Assembly (NCBI GenBank): GCA_963515595.1
Contig: CAUPYH010000084.1
Span: 1 to 7,429, forward strand
DNA from: Eikenella sp963515595
GTDB taxonomy: Bacteria > Pseudomonadota > Gammaproteobacteria > Burkholderiales > Neisseriaceae
Length of the DNA: 7,429 nt
Direction of reading: 5' to 3'
Shown here piece by piece: positions 1 to 5,233 of the stretch; position 1 is the stretch's first letter; each line of letters opens with the position of its first letter. The translations under genes were made by a program, and so were the position numbers. Below the pieces are notes generated by a model. It did not search any database and had not been told where the DNA came from. It saw nothing but the letters and a program-made list of their open reading frames with translations.

Positions 1-336
1 CTGCCCAGCATCCGCATCATCCCCGCCACCGAGTTTTACGATTACGACGCCAAGTATTTCCGCGACGACACGGTATACCAATGCCCCAGCGATTTGGATG
101 CAGCGGGCGAGGCCGAAATTCGCCGCCTGGCCAAAGCGGGCTTTGAAGCCATCGGCGGGCGCGGCTGGGGCAGGGTGGATTTTCTGCGCAGCCAGAGCGG
201 AAAGCTTTATTTGTTGGAAATCAACACTGTGCCCGGTATGACCAGCCACAGCTTGGTACCGAAAGCCGCCGCGCAAACTGGCTTGGATTTTGCCGATTTA
301 TGCGTTGAAGTATTGAGCCATGCGACTTTGGGATAA
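1..336 (+). CDS. ddlB: D-alanine--D-alanine ligase, C-terminal part (5' end outside window)
   Basis: Cytoplasmic ATP-grasp ligase that joins two D-alanines for the peptidoglycan stem peptide. Only the last 111 residues are present; the reading frame is open from base 1, so the gene begins upstream. Family (E. coli DdlB) landmarks are visible. FYDYDAKYF near the start is the omega-loop region with the Lys-Tyr pair. GWGRVDF (about residues 57-63) holds the Arg and Asp of the active site. LEINTVPGMTSHSLVP holds the Glu and Asn that bind magnesium and the Ser-Leu pair near the substrate. E. coli DdlB is about 306 residues, so roughly two thirds of the protein is missing. The TAA stop lies inside ftsQ, which starts 17 bases earlier in another frame; this suggests translational coupling, usual for the ddlB-ftsQ-ftsA-ftsZ order. 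The family is certain; the B paralogue is inferred from position. Confidence 0.96.
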   Translation: MPSIRIIPATEFYDYDAKYFRDDTVYQCPSDLDAAGEAEIRRLAKAGFEAIGGRGWGRVDFLRSQSGKLYLLEINTVPGMTSHSLVPKAAAQTGLDFADLCVEVLSHATLG

Positions 337-1075
337 CGCCGGCGCGCTCAAACGCATCAACAGCAGCCTTTATCTTTTGGCTGCTGTCGGCCTGATTGCG
401 GCAGCGGTGATGTGGATGATGAATTCGCCGTATTTTCCGGTGAAACTGGTGAAAATCGACGGCGACCTGCACCGCTTAAGTGCCACCCAACTGCAACAAA
501 CCGCCCATCTCCACATCCGCGGCAATATATTCAAAGCCGACTTGAACGAAGCACGGCAGGCGTTTGAAACGTTGCCTTGGGTGGCTAAGGCGGAGGTGCG
601 TCGAATCTGGCCGGATACGGTGCAAATCCGGGTGGAAGAGCGGCAGCCTGTAGCGCGCTGGGAAGGCGGCGGGCTGGTGGATAGCGAAGGCAAAGGCTTT
701 GATGCCCCCACCGATGAAAACTTTCCCGTATTTGCAGGCACGCCGGGAATGCGTAAAATTATGGTGGAGGAATTTATGGAGTTCCAAGCCATCTTGGCGC
801 CGACTAATCTGAAAATCAGCCGCATGGACTATAGTTCGCGTTCCTCGCGGGAGCTGACTTTGGAAAACGGCATCCGGCTGCATCTGGGTCGTGTCGACGC
901 ACAAGATCGCCTGCGCCGCTTTGTGCAGGCATGGCACGAAATCTTGAAAGAACGCGCAGCCGACGTACAATACGTGGATTTGCGCTATAAAGACGGCTTT
1001 GCCGTGCGCTACAAACAGGGCGCGGCAGATGAAGACAACAACAAGCAACAACCGCCATCAGGCGGGCATGACTGA
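320..1075 (+). CDS. ftsQ: Cell division protein FtsQ
   Basis: Bitopic inner-membrane divisome protein that binds FtsB/FtsL and helps control septal wall synthesis. The 251-residue protein has a short basic cytoplasmic N-terminus, one membrane segment (about residues 16-34, LYLLAAVGLIAAAVMWMM), then a periplasmic POTRA domain (about 39-108, ending QIRVEERQPVARW) and the FtsQ/DivIB beta domain. YVDLRYKDGFAVRYK (about 218-232) matches the conserved C-terminal strand region implicated in FtsB binding in E. coli. The start overlaps the end of ddlB by 17 bases and has no clear Shine-Dalgarno sequence, so translation is probably coupled to ddlB. The tail after residue 233 is hydrophilic and low in complexity (rich in Asp, Asn, Gln, Gly). 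The TGA stop lies within the left inverted end of the repeat-like element that separates ftsQ from ftsA. Confidence 0.96.
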   Translation: MRLWDNAGALKRINSSLYLLAAVGLIAAAVMWMMNSPYFPVKLVKIDGDLHRLSATQLQQTAHLHIRGNIFKADLNEARQAFETLPWVAKAEVRRIWPDTVQIRVEERQPVARWEGGGLVDSEGKGFDAPTDENFPVFAGTPGMRKIMVEEFMEFQAILAPTNLKISRMDYSSRSSRELTLENGIRLHLGRVDAQDRLRRFVQAWHEILKERAADVQYVDLRYKDGFAVRYKQGAADEDNNKQQPPSGGHD

Positions 1076-1168
1076 AGCAATTATTTTTCTACAAAATGGC
1101 GAGCAGTAGCATAGTACACAAGTACAGCAAGGCGAGTTAGCGTAGTAGAAAATGAATAAGTGCTTTAG
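1072..1168. mobile_element. MITE-like repeat element between ftsQ and ftsA
   Basis: A 97-base non-coding element with imperfect inverted ends. The left end (1072-1092, CTGAAGCAATTATTTTTCTAC read in two parts) pairs with the reverse complement of 1145-1168, with two mismatches and a 3-base gap. Inside are two direct copies of a GGCGAG..TAGC.TAGTA motif (1098-1116 and 1131-1147). Between them is AGTACACAAGTACAGCAAGGCGAG (1114-1136, read in pieces). This layout and the AGTAC / GCAAGGCGAG core resemble, from memory, the core of small Neisseria repeats of the Correia/nemis type, although the outer ends here do not carry the TATAGTGGATTAA terminus. No target duplication is obvious. The element also contains the last codons and stop of ftsQ. 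Family membership is an inference; a genus-wide copy search would settle it. Confidence 0.5.
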
Positions 1169-1206
1169 CGATAAACAACCATTTCAACAATAAGCGAGAC
1201 AGAGTT

Positions 1207-2445
1207 ATGTCAAACAACAAACAACTGGTGGGCGCACTGGACATCGGCACCTCGAAAACTATCGTTTTGATCGGCGAAGTGCAAGACGATAAGGAAATTC
1301 ACATCATCGGCTTTGGCCAAGCGCCGTCACACGGCTTGAAAGCCGGCATGGTAACCAATATTGATGCCACCGCCCAAGCCATTACCCAGGCTATGGAAGA
1401 AGCACAGCTGATGGCCGATTGCCAAATCGGCAGCGTGGTAACCGGCATTGCCGGCAACCATATCCGCAGCATGAATTCGCAAGGTGTGGTGAAAATCAAG
1501 GAAGGCGAAGTAACGCAGGCCGACATCGATCGCGCTATCGAAACCGCCAAAGCCGTAAACATCCCGCCTGATCACCAGATTCTGCACACCGTGGTGCAGG
1601 AGTACATCATCGACAACCAGCCCGGCGTGCGCGAGCCCATCGGCATGAGCGGCGTGCGTCTGGATACGCGCATTCATATCGTAACCGGTGCGGTTACCGC
1701 CATGCAGAACATTCAAAAATGTATCGAACGCTGCGGCCTGCATATCGACAACATGATTCTGCAACCCTTGGCCAGCGGTCGTGCTGTGTTGACTGAAGAC
1801 GAGAAAGAACTGGGCGTGTGCGTCATCGATATCGGCGGCGGCACGACCGATATCGCCGTGTACACTAACGGTGCAATCCGCCACACTGCTGTGATTCCGG
1901 TGGCCGGCGATTTGATTACCCGCGATTTGGCGCAAGCCCTGCGTACTCCTTACAATGCCGCCGAATACATCAAAATCAACCATGGCGTAGCCTTGGCTAC
2001 CGGCGATGGTTTGGATGAAATGATTGAAGTACCCAGCGTGGGCGATCGCAGTCCTCGCCAGATTTCACGCCGTGTGTTGGCCAGCGTTATCGGCCCGCGC
2101 GTGGAAGAAATTTTGGAACTGACCCGCAATGAACTGCACCGTTCCGGTTTCCCCGAAGAAGTGCTCACCTCTGGTGTGGTGCTCACCGGCGGCGCATCTT
2201 TGCTTTCCGGTGTGGTGGAACTGGCTGAAGACGTGTTCAATCTGCCTGCCCGTGTCGGTGTGCCGAAGGAAATGGGCGGTTTGTCGGAACGCATCCGTAA
2301 CCCGCGCTACGCCACCGCCATCGGCCTCCTGCAAACTGCTGCCGAATACAGCAGCCAGCATGGCACGCATAACACCGTGCGACAGGCTGCAGAGGGAGAT
2401 TCTGTTTTCTACCGCCTCAAGGAGTGGCTGAAAAACAATTTCTAA
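1207..2445 (+). CDS. ftsA: Cell division protein FtsA (actin-like membrane anchor of the Z ring)
   Basis: Actin-family ATPase that tethers FtsZ to the inner membrane and recruits later division proteins. The 412-residue length is normal (E. coli 420). Landmarks: phosphate-1 loop LDIGTSKT (residues 11-18), then the 1C domain unique to FtsA; phosphate-2 loop VIDIGGGTTD (206-215); adenosine motif VVLTGGASLL (324-333); and a C-terminal amphipathic helix FYRLKEWLKNNF that ends the protein and serves as the membrane targeting sequence. The gene starts 131 bases after the ftsQ stop, an unusually long gap for this pair and mostly filled by a repeat-like element. The ribosome site is weak: AGAG sits only two bases from the ATG and a poorer GCGAGA further up. 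This start is preferred because MSNNKQLVGALDIGTSK aligns with FtsA N-termini. No internal irregularities are seen. Confidence 0.97.
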   Translation: MSNNKQLVGALDIGTSKTIVLIGEVQDDKEIHIIGFGQAPSHGLKAGMVTNIDATAQAITQAMEEAQLMADCQIGSVVTGIAGNHIRSMNSQGVVKIKEGEVTQADIDRAIETAKAVNIPPDHQILHTVVQEYIIDNQPGVREPIGMSGVRLDTRIHIVTGAVTAMQNIQKCIERCGLHIDNMILQPLASGRAVLTEDEKELGVCVIDIGGGTTDIAVYTNGAIRHTAVIPVAGDLITRDLAQALRTPYNAAEYIKINHGVALATGDGLDEMIEVPSVGDRSPRQISRRVLASVIGPRVEEILELTRNELHRSGFPEEVLTSGVVLTGGASLLSGVVELAEDVFNLPARVGVPKEMGGLSERIRNPRYATAIGLLQTAAEYSSQHGTHNTVRQAAEGDSVFYRLKEWLKNNF

Positions 2446-2460
2446 GCTTTTTGCTTATTC

Positions 2461-2492
2461 TTGCACACAAAATCCGTTCAAACCTTTATAAT
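2461..2492 (+). promoter_or_regulatory. Candidate sigma-70 promoter for ftsZ
   Basis: A perfect TATAAT -10 box lies at 2487-2492 in the 99-base ftsA-ftsZ gap, 53 bases before the ftsZ ATG. The -35 side is poor: the best hexamer is TTGCAC at 2461-2466, with a 20-base spacer that is longer than ideal. A start site near 2499 would give a leader of about 45 bases holding one DUS and the Shine-Dalgarno sequence. Extra ftsZ-proximal promoters are common in dcw clusters because FtsZ is needed in large excess over FtsA and FtsQ. Confidence 0.5.
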
Positions 2493-2508
2493 ACGGGCGA
2501 TTTCAGTT

Positions 2509-2520
2509 TTCAGGTAGCCT
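2509..2520 (-). repeat. DNA uptake sequence (Eikenella dialect) in the ftsZ leader
   Basis: Exact AGGCTACCTGAA on the minus strand, with the frequent extra A. It lies about 10 bases after the predicted ftsZ transcription start and 12 bases before the AAGGAG ribosome site. It is the only copy in the first 3.7 kb. Confidence 0.93.
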
Positions 2521-2544
2521 TCCGGGGCGCAAAAGGAGTGTTAA

Positions 2545-3717
2545 ATGCAGTTGGTTTATGATGTTGTCGAATCCGCAGCCAGTCCGGCGGTCATTAAAGT
2601 TATCGGTATTGGTGGCGGCGGCTGTAATGCTATTAACAATATGATAGACAACACGGTACAAGGCGTTGAATTTATTAGCGCCAACACCGATGCCCAGTCT
2701 TTGCAGGGCAGCAAAGCGCCTAAGCGTATCCAGCTAGGTACTAATTTGACCAAAGGTTTGGGTGCCGGTGCCAATCCGGAAACCGGCCGCAATGCCGCTC
2801 TGGAAGACCGTGAAACCATCGCCGACGCCATTCAAGGCGCCAATATGCTGTTCATTACCACCGGTATGGGTGGCGGCACCGGCACCGGCGCTGCTCCGGT
2901 AGTGGCCGAGATTGCCCGTGAGCTGGGTATTCTGACCGTGGCTGTGGTGACCCGCCCGTTCGAGCACGAAGGCAAACGCATCCAGATCGCCAAAGACGGC
3001 TTGGAAACCCTGAAAAACCAAGTAGACTCGCTCATCGTTATCCCGAACGACAAACTGATGACCGCCCTGGGCGAAGATGTAACCGTGCGCCAGGCATTCC
3101 GTGCTGCTGATAACGTGTTGCGCAATGCCGTGGCCGGTATTGCCGAAGTGATTACCTGCCCCGGCATGATCAACTTGGACTTCGCCGACGTACGCAACGT
3201 AATGGGCATCATGGGTATGGCCATGATGGGTTCTGGTTTCGCACAAGGCATCGACCGCGCACGTTTGGCCACCGAGCAGGCAATTGCCAGCCCGCTGTTG
3301 GACAACGTAACGCTGGAAGGTGCGCGTGGCGTGCTGGTGAACATTACTACCGCCCCCGATGGTCTAACCATGAAAGAGTACAAAGAAATCATGTCAGTAG
3401 TGAGCGAATATGCTCACCCTGATGCCGAATTGAAATACGGTACAGCTGAAGACGCTGCCATGGAGGAAGGCGAAATCCGCGTTACCATCATTGCCACCGG
3501 CCTGAAAGAGCAAGGCGATAACAGCCAGAGCAGCAACCTGCGTATGGTGAAAGCTGCCCAAGCTACCGGCACAGACGGCGCATTCCCGGAAATCGACAGC
3601 GTTATCCGGTCCGGTCGCACTGCCCGCACCATGAATTTGGCTGCTTCTGATTTTGCCAACCAGTCTGTGTTGGACGATTTCGAAATTCCAGCGGTGATCC
3701 GCCGCCAGGCTGATTAA
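2545..3717 (+). CDS. ftsZ: Cell division protein FtsZ (tubulin-like GTPase)
   Basis: Polymerises in the cytoplasm with GTP to form the Z ring that directs division. The 390-residue protein shows every family landmark: VIGIGGGGCNAINNM near the N-terminus (nucleotide site); the tubulin signature GGGTGTG (residues 109-115); the T7 synergy loop NLDFADV (210-216) with catalytic Asp212 and Asp215; a variable linker (about 325-370); and the conserved C-terminal peptide DDFEIPAVIRRQAD that binds FtsA. The start MQLVYDVVESAASPAVIKVIG matches the Neisseria-type N-terminus. It is supported by a strong AAGGAG at 2533-2538, six bases from the ATG. A candidate promoter with perfect TATAAT lies just upstream, and a rho-independent terminator begins about 20 bases after the stop, so ftsZ ends the cluster here. 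The linker looks shorter than the Neisseria one I recall. Confidence 0.98.
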   Translation: MQLVYDVVESAASPAVIKVIGIGGGGCNAINNMIDNTVQGVEFISANTDAQSLQGSKAPKRIQLGTNLTKGLGAGANPETGRNAALEDRETIADAIQGANMLFITTGMGGGTGTGAAPVVAEIARELGILTVAVVTRPFEHEGKRIQIAKDGLETLKNQVDSLIVIPNDKLMTALGEDVTVRQAFRAADNVLRNAVAGIAEVITCPGMINLDFADVRNVMGIMGMAMMGSGFAQGIDRARLATEQAIASPLLDNVTLEGARGVLVNITTAPDGLTMKEYKEIMSVVSEYAHPDAELKYGTAEDAAMEEGEIRVTIIATGLKEQGDNSQSSNLRMVKAAQATGTDGAFPEIDSVIRSGRTARTMNLAASDFANQSVLDDFEIPAVIRRQAD

Positions 3718-3738
3718 GCCAGTTTGGTTTTCAATGTA

Positions 3739-3768
3739 AAGCCTGCCTCTTTATAAGGCAGGTTTTTG
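3739..3768 (+). terminator. Rho-independent terminator of ftsZ
   Basis: CCTGCCT (3742-3748) pairs with AGGCAGG (3756-3762) across a 7-base loop. The stem can be lengthened by a G-T pair and two A-T pairs, and is followed by TTTTT at 3763-3767. It lies 24 bases after the ftsZ stop in the expected orientation and marks the 3' end of the dcw transcript. Confidence 0.88.
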
Positions 3769-3784
3769 TGTATTTGATATTTTA

Positions 3785-3796
3785 AGGCTACCTGAA
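3785..3796 (+). repeat. DNA uptake sequence (Eikenella dialect)
   Basis: Exact AGGCTACCTGAA followed by A, unpaired, 17 bases after the T-tract of the ftsZ terminator. It has no inverted partner close enough to form a good hairpin. Confidence 0.93.
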
Positions 3797-3957
3797 AGTA
3801 GGGCGGAGTGTCTGTGGTTTAATGAAAATAGCTAAAACACTCCGATTCATATGGCATTGGTTCTCTTTGCCTCATTACTATGCTACCTGCTGTAGCCTGC
3901 CTGTCTTCTATGGTCGTGAATTGTTAGAGTAATATATTTTCAATGCAAAATCAGCAA

Positions 3958-3969
3958 AGGCTACCTGAA
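3958..3969 (+). repeat. DNA uptake sequence, left arm of inverted pair
   Basis: Exact AGGCTACCTGAA forming the left arm of the terminator hairpin. Confidence 0.93.
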
Positions 3970-3973
3970 ATTT

Positions 3974-3985
3974 TTCAGGTAGCCT
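3974..3985 (-). repeat. DNA uptake sequence, right arm of inverted pair
   Basis: Exact AGGCTACCTGAA on the minus strand, four bases after its partner copy; right arm of the terminator hairpin. Confidence 0.93.
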
Positions 3986-4040
3986 TTTAACATACGAAAG
4001 GGACAGACTCTTAGCAGAAGCCGTGTGTACCCAATAGATC

Positions 4041-4811
4041 TCAAGCCGCAGTGCAGATTTTATTGAACAGCCGCAGGCAGTTGGCGGTGGTGGCTTGAGC
4101 GATATTTTCCAAACTGTCGCCGCGCAGCTGGGCAACGAAGGCGGCGGTGTGGCGGACGTAGGCCGGTTCGTTGGGCTTGCCGCGTTTGGGCACGGGCGCG
4201 AGGTAGGGGGAGTCGGTTTCCACCAGCAGCCTGTCGAGCGGCACGTAGCGGGCGGCTTCTTGGATGGCGGTGGCGTTTTTGAAGGTGACGATGCCGGAGA
4301 AGGAGATATAGAAGCCTAAGTCCAAGGCCAGTTTGGCGGCATGGACGTCTTCGGTGAAGCAGTGGATAACGCCGGCGTGGGCTTGGTGTTCGCGCAGTAG
4401 GCGCATGGTATCGGCGGCGGCATCGCGGGTATGGACGACAAGTGGCAGGCCGCTGCGGTTGGCGGCTTCGATATGCAGGGCGAAGCGTTGGTGTTGCCAG
4501 GCCAAATCGCCTTTGCACCAATAATAATCCAAGCCGGTTTCGCCGATGGCCACCACTTTGGGCCGGGCGGCGCGTTCCAGCAGTTCTTCCAGGCTGAATT
4601 CTTTGGTTTCGGGGTCGTCGGGGTGGATGCCGACTGTGGCGTAGATGTTGGGGTGATTTTGGGCGATGGCGTGCACTTCTTCGAAGCTCTGCCGGCTCAC
4701 GCTGATGGCGATGGCTTTATCCACGCCGGCCTCGGCCATGTTGGCGAGGACTTCAGGTAGCCTTTGGGCGAGGTCGGGGAAGTTGAGATGGCAGTGCGAA
4801 TCGATCAGCAT
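4041..4811 (-). CDS. ycfH: TatD-family metal-dependent hydrolase / putative deoxyribonuclease (YcfH type)
   Basis: Cytoplasmic amidohydrolase-fold enzyme of the TatD family, whose studied members are metal-dependent nucleases; the physiological substrate of the YcfH branch is not firmly known. The 256-residue protein keeps the metal ligands: H6 and H8 (DSHCH), E91 (GETGLDYYW), H127 (VVHTRDA), H150 (HCFTED) and D200 (ETDSPYLAPVP). LDLGFYISFSGIVTFKNA and AARYVPLDRLLVETDSPYLA match E. coli YcfH closely from memory, and E. coli ycfH also lies next to holB. The ATG is only two bases after the pilZ stop, without a clear Shine-Dalgarno sequence, implying coupled translation. Codons 17-20 (Arg-Leu-Pro-Glu) are exactly a DUS. 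Transcription probably ends at the inverted DUS pair downstream. Confidence 0.94.
   Translation of the reverse strand: MLIDSHCHLNFPDLAQRLPEVLANMAEAGVDKAIAISVSRQSFEEVHAIAQNHPNIYATVGIHPDDPETKEFSLEELLERAARPKVVAIGETGLDYYWCKGDLAWQHQRFALHIEAANRSGLPLVVHTRDAAADTMRLLREHQAHAGVIHCFTEDVHAAKLALDLGFYISFSGIVTFKNATAIQEAARYVPLDRLLVETDSPYLAPVPKRGKPNEPAYVRHTAAFVAQLRGDSLENIAQATTANCLRLFNKICTAA
4752..4763 (-). repeat. DNA uptake sequence inside the TatD-family gene
   Basis: Exact AGGCTACCTGAA in the coding strand, read in phase as Arg-Leu-Pro-Glu (residues 17-20). It is the only one of the 12 copies without the extra A after the core; the next codon is Val (GTC). Confidence 0.93.
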
Positions 4812-4813
4812 GG

Positions 4814-5173
4814 CTACATGGTGTAGGTGGCGCGGTCGGTGTGCAGCAGGCCGGGCAGTTGGTCTTCGATGTAGTTTTTACATTTGATGCCGGTTTCGTC
4901 GTCGCCAAAAGCGAGGCCTACGCCTTGCGGCTGGCCGTTGGTGGTGCGGCTGAGGTTGATCCACACTACGCGGGTGCGCAGGAAGAATTTTTCCGGATTG
5001 TCAAATAGTTCCAATACCAACAACACTTCTTCGCCCATTTTGAATTCGTCGTTGGTGGGCACGAAAATGCCGCCATGCTCCAGAAACGGCATGTAGCTGT
5101 AGTAGGCGATGGGTTTGTCTTTGAGGCTAACGCTCATCATGCGGCCGGGGGCGCTGTCGGCGGGTGTGCTCAT
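4814..5173 (-). CDS. pilZ: PilZ, type IV pilus assembly protein
   Basis: Small cytoplasmic protein (119 residues) needed for type IV pilus assembly or function; in this family such pili also serve motility and DNA uptake. The sequence shows a PilZ-domain beta barrel: MSVSLKDKPIAYYSYMPFLEHGGIFVPT, then EVLLVLELF, FFLRTRVVWI and GVGLAFGDD. Like Pseudomonas and Neisseria PilZ proper, it lacks the RxxxR and (D/N)xSxxG motifs that bind cyclic di-GMP: the loop reads EHGGIFVPT. A direct cyclic di-GMP receptor role is therefore unlikely; homologues act through protein partners such as the PilB ATPase. A Shine-Dalgarno AAGGA (5181-5185) lies seven bases from the ATG. It follows holB by 60 bases and precedes the TatD-family gene by two. 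A TATAAA on the minus strand (5203-5208) could be a -10 box, but no -35 is visible. Confidence 0.93.
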   Translation of the reverse strand: MSTPADSAPGRMMSVSLKDKPIAYYSYMPFLEHGGIFVPTNDEFKMGEEVLLVLELFDNPEKFFLRTRVVWINLSRTTNGQPQGVGLAFGDDETGIKCKNYIEDQLPGLLHTDRATYTM

Positions 5174-5233
5174 GGGTATTTCCTTGTTTTAAGTAAGTAA
5201 CGTTTATACAAAATAAATAACGGGCTTGTTTTC

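Larger units (their letters stand above)
3956..3988. terminator. DUS inverted pair, likely bidirectional terminator
   Basis: Two DUSs face each other: 3956-3970 is perfectly complementary to 3973-3987. In RNA this gives a stem of about 12-13 pairs with a short A/T loop. On the + strand it is followed by a short T run (3985-3988); on the - strand by TTT then a mixed T-rich stretch. It lies 53 bases past the TatD-family gene's stop, so it probably terminates that leftward transcript and also catches readthrough from ftsZ. Inverted DUS pairs used as terminators are well known in Neisseria. Confidence 0.8.
3718..4040. other. Intergenic region between convergent ftsZ and the TatD-family gene
   Basis: This 323-base stretch has no credible gene. 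It holds the ftsZ terminator (3739-3768), a single DUS (3785-3796), an inverted repeat of 8 perfect bases (CGGAGTGT at 3804-3811 with ACACTCCG at 3837-3844, 25 bases between), and the DUS-pair terminator (3956-3988). On the minus strand, 3876-3892 shares a short word, AGCAG(G)TAGCATAGTA with one extra base, with the ftsQ-ftsA element at 1102-1116. About 3893-3957 is AT-rich and holds nothing I can name. Confidence 0.6.

Noticed and set aside
1327..1983. 218-codon minus-strand open frame opposite ftsA
   Set aside because: Histidine- and alanine-rich antisense shadow of a well-conserved gene, with no recognisable domain.
2444..2458. Short AAGC-TTTTT-GCTT hairpin just after ftsA as a terminator
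   Set aside because: Only four pairs and no T-tract after the stem; ftsZ follows within 100 bases.
3879..3890. ATGCTACCTGCT as a degenerate DUS
   Set aside because: Only nine of 12 positions match while every other copy in the window is exact; likely chance.
5203..5208. TATAAA on the minus strand as a separate pilZ promoter
   Set aside because: No recognisable -35 hexamer; the 60-base gap from holB is compatible with simple cotranscription.
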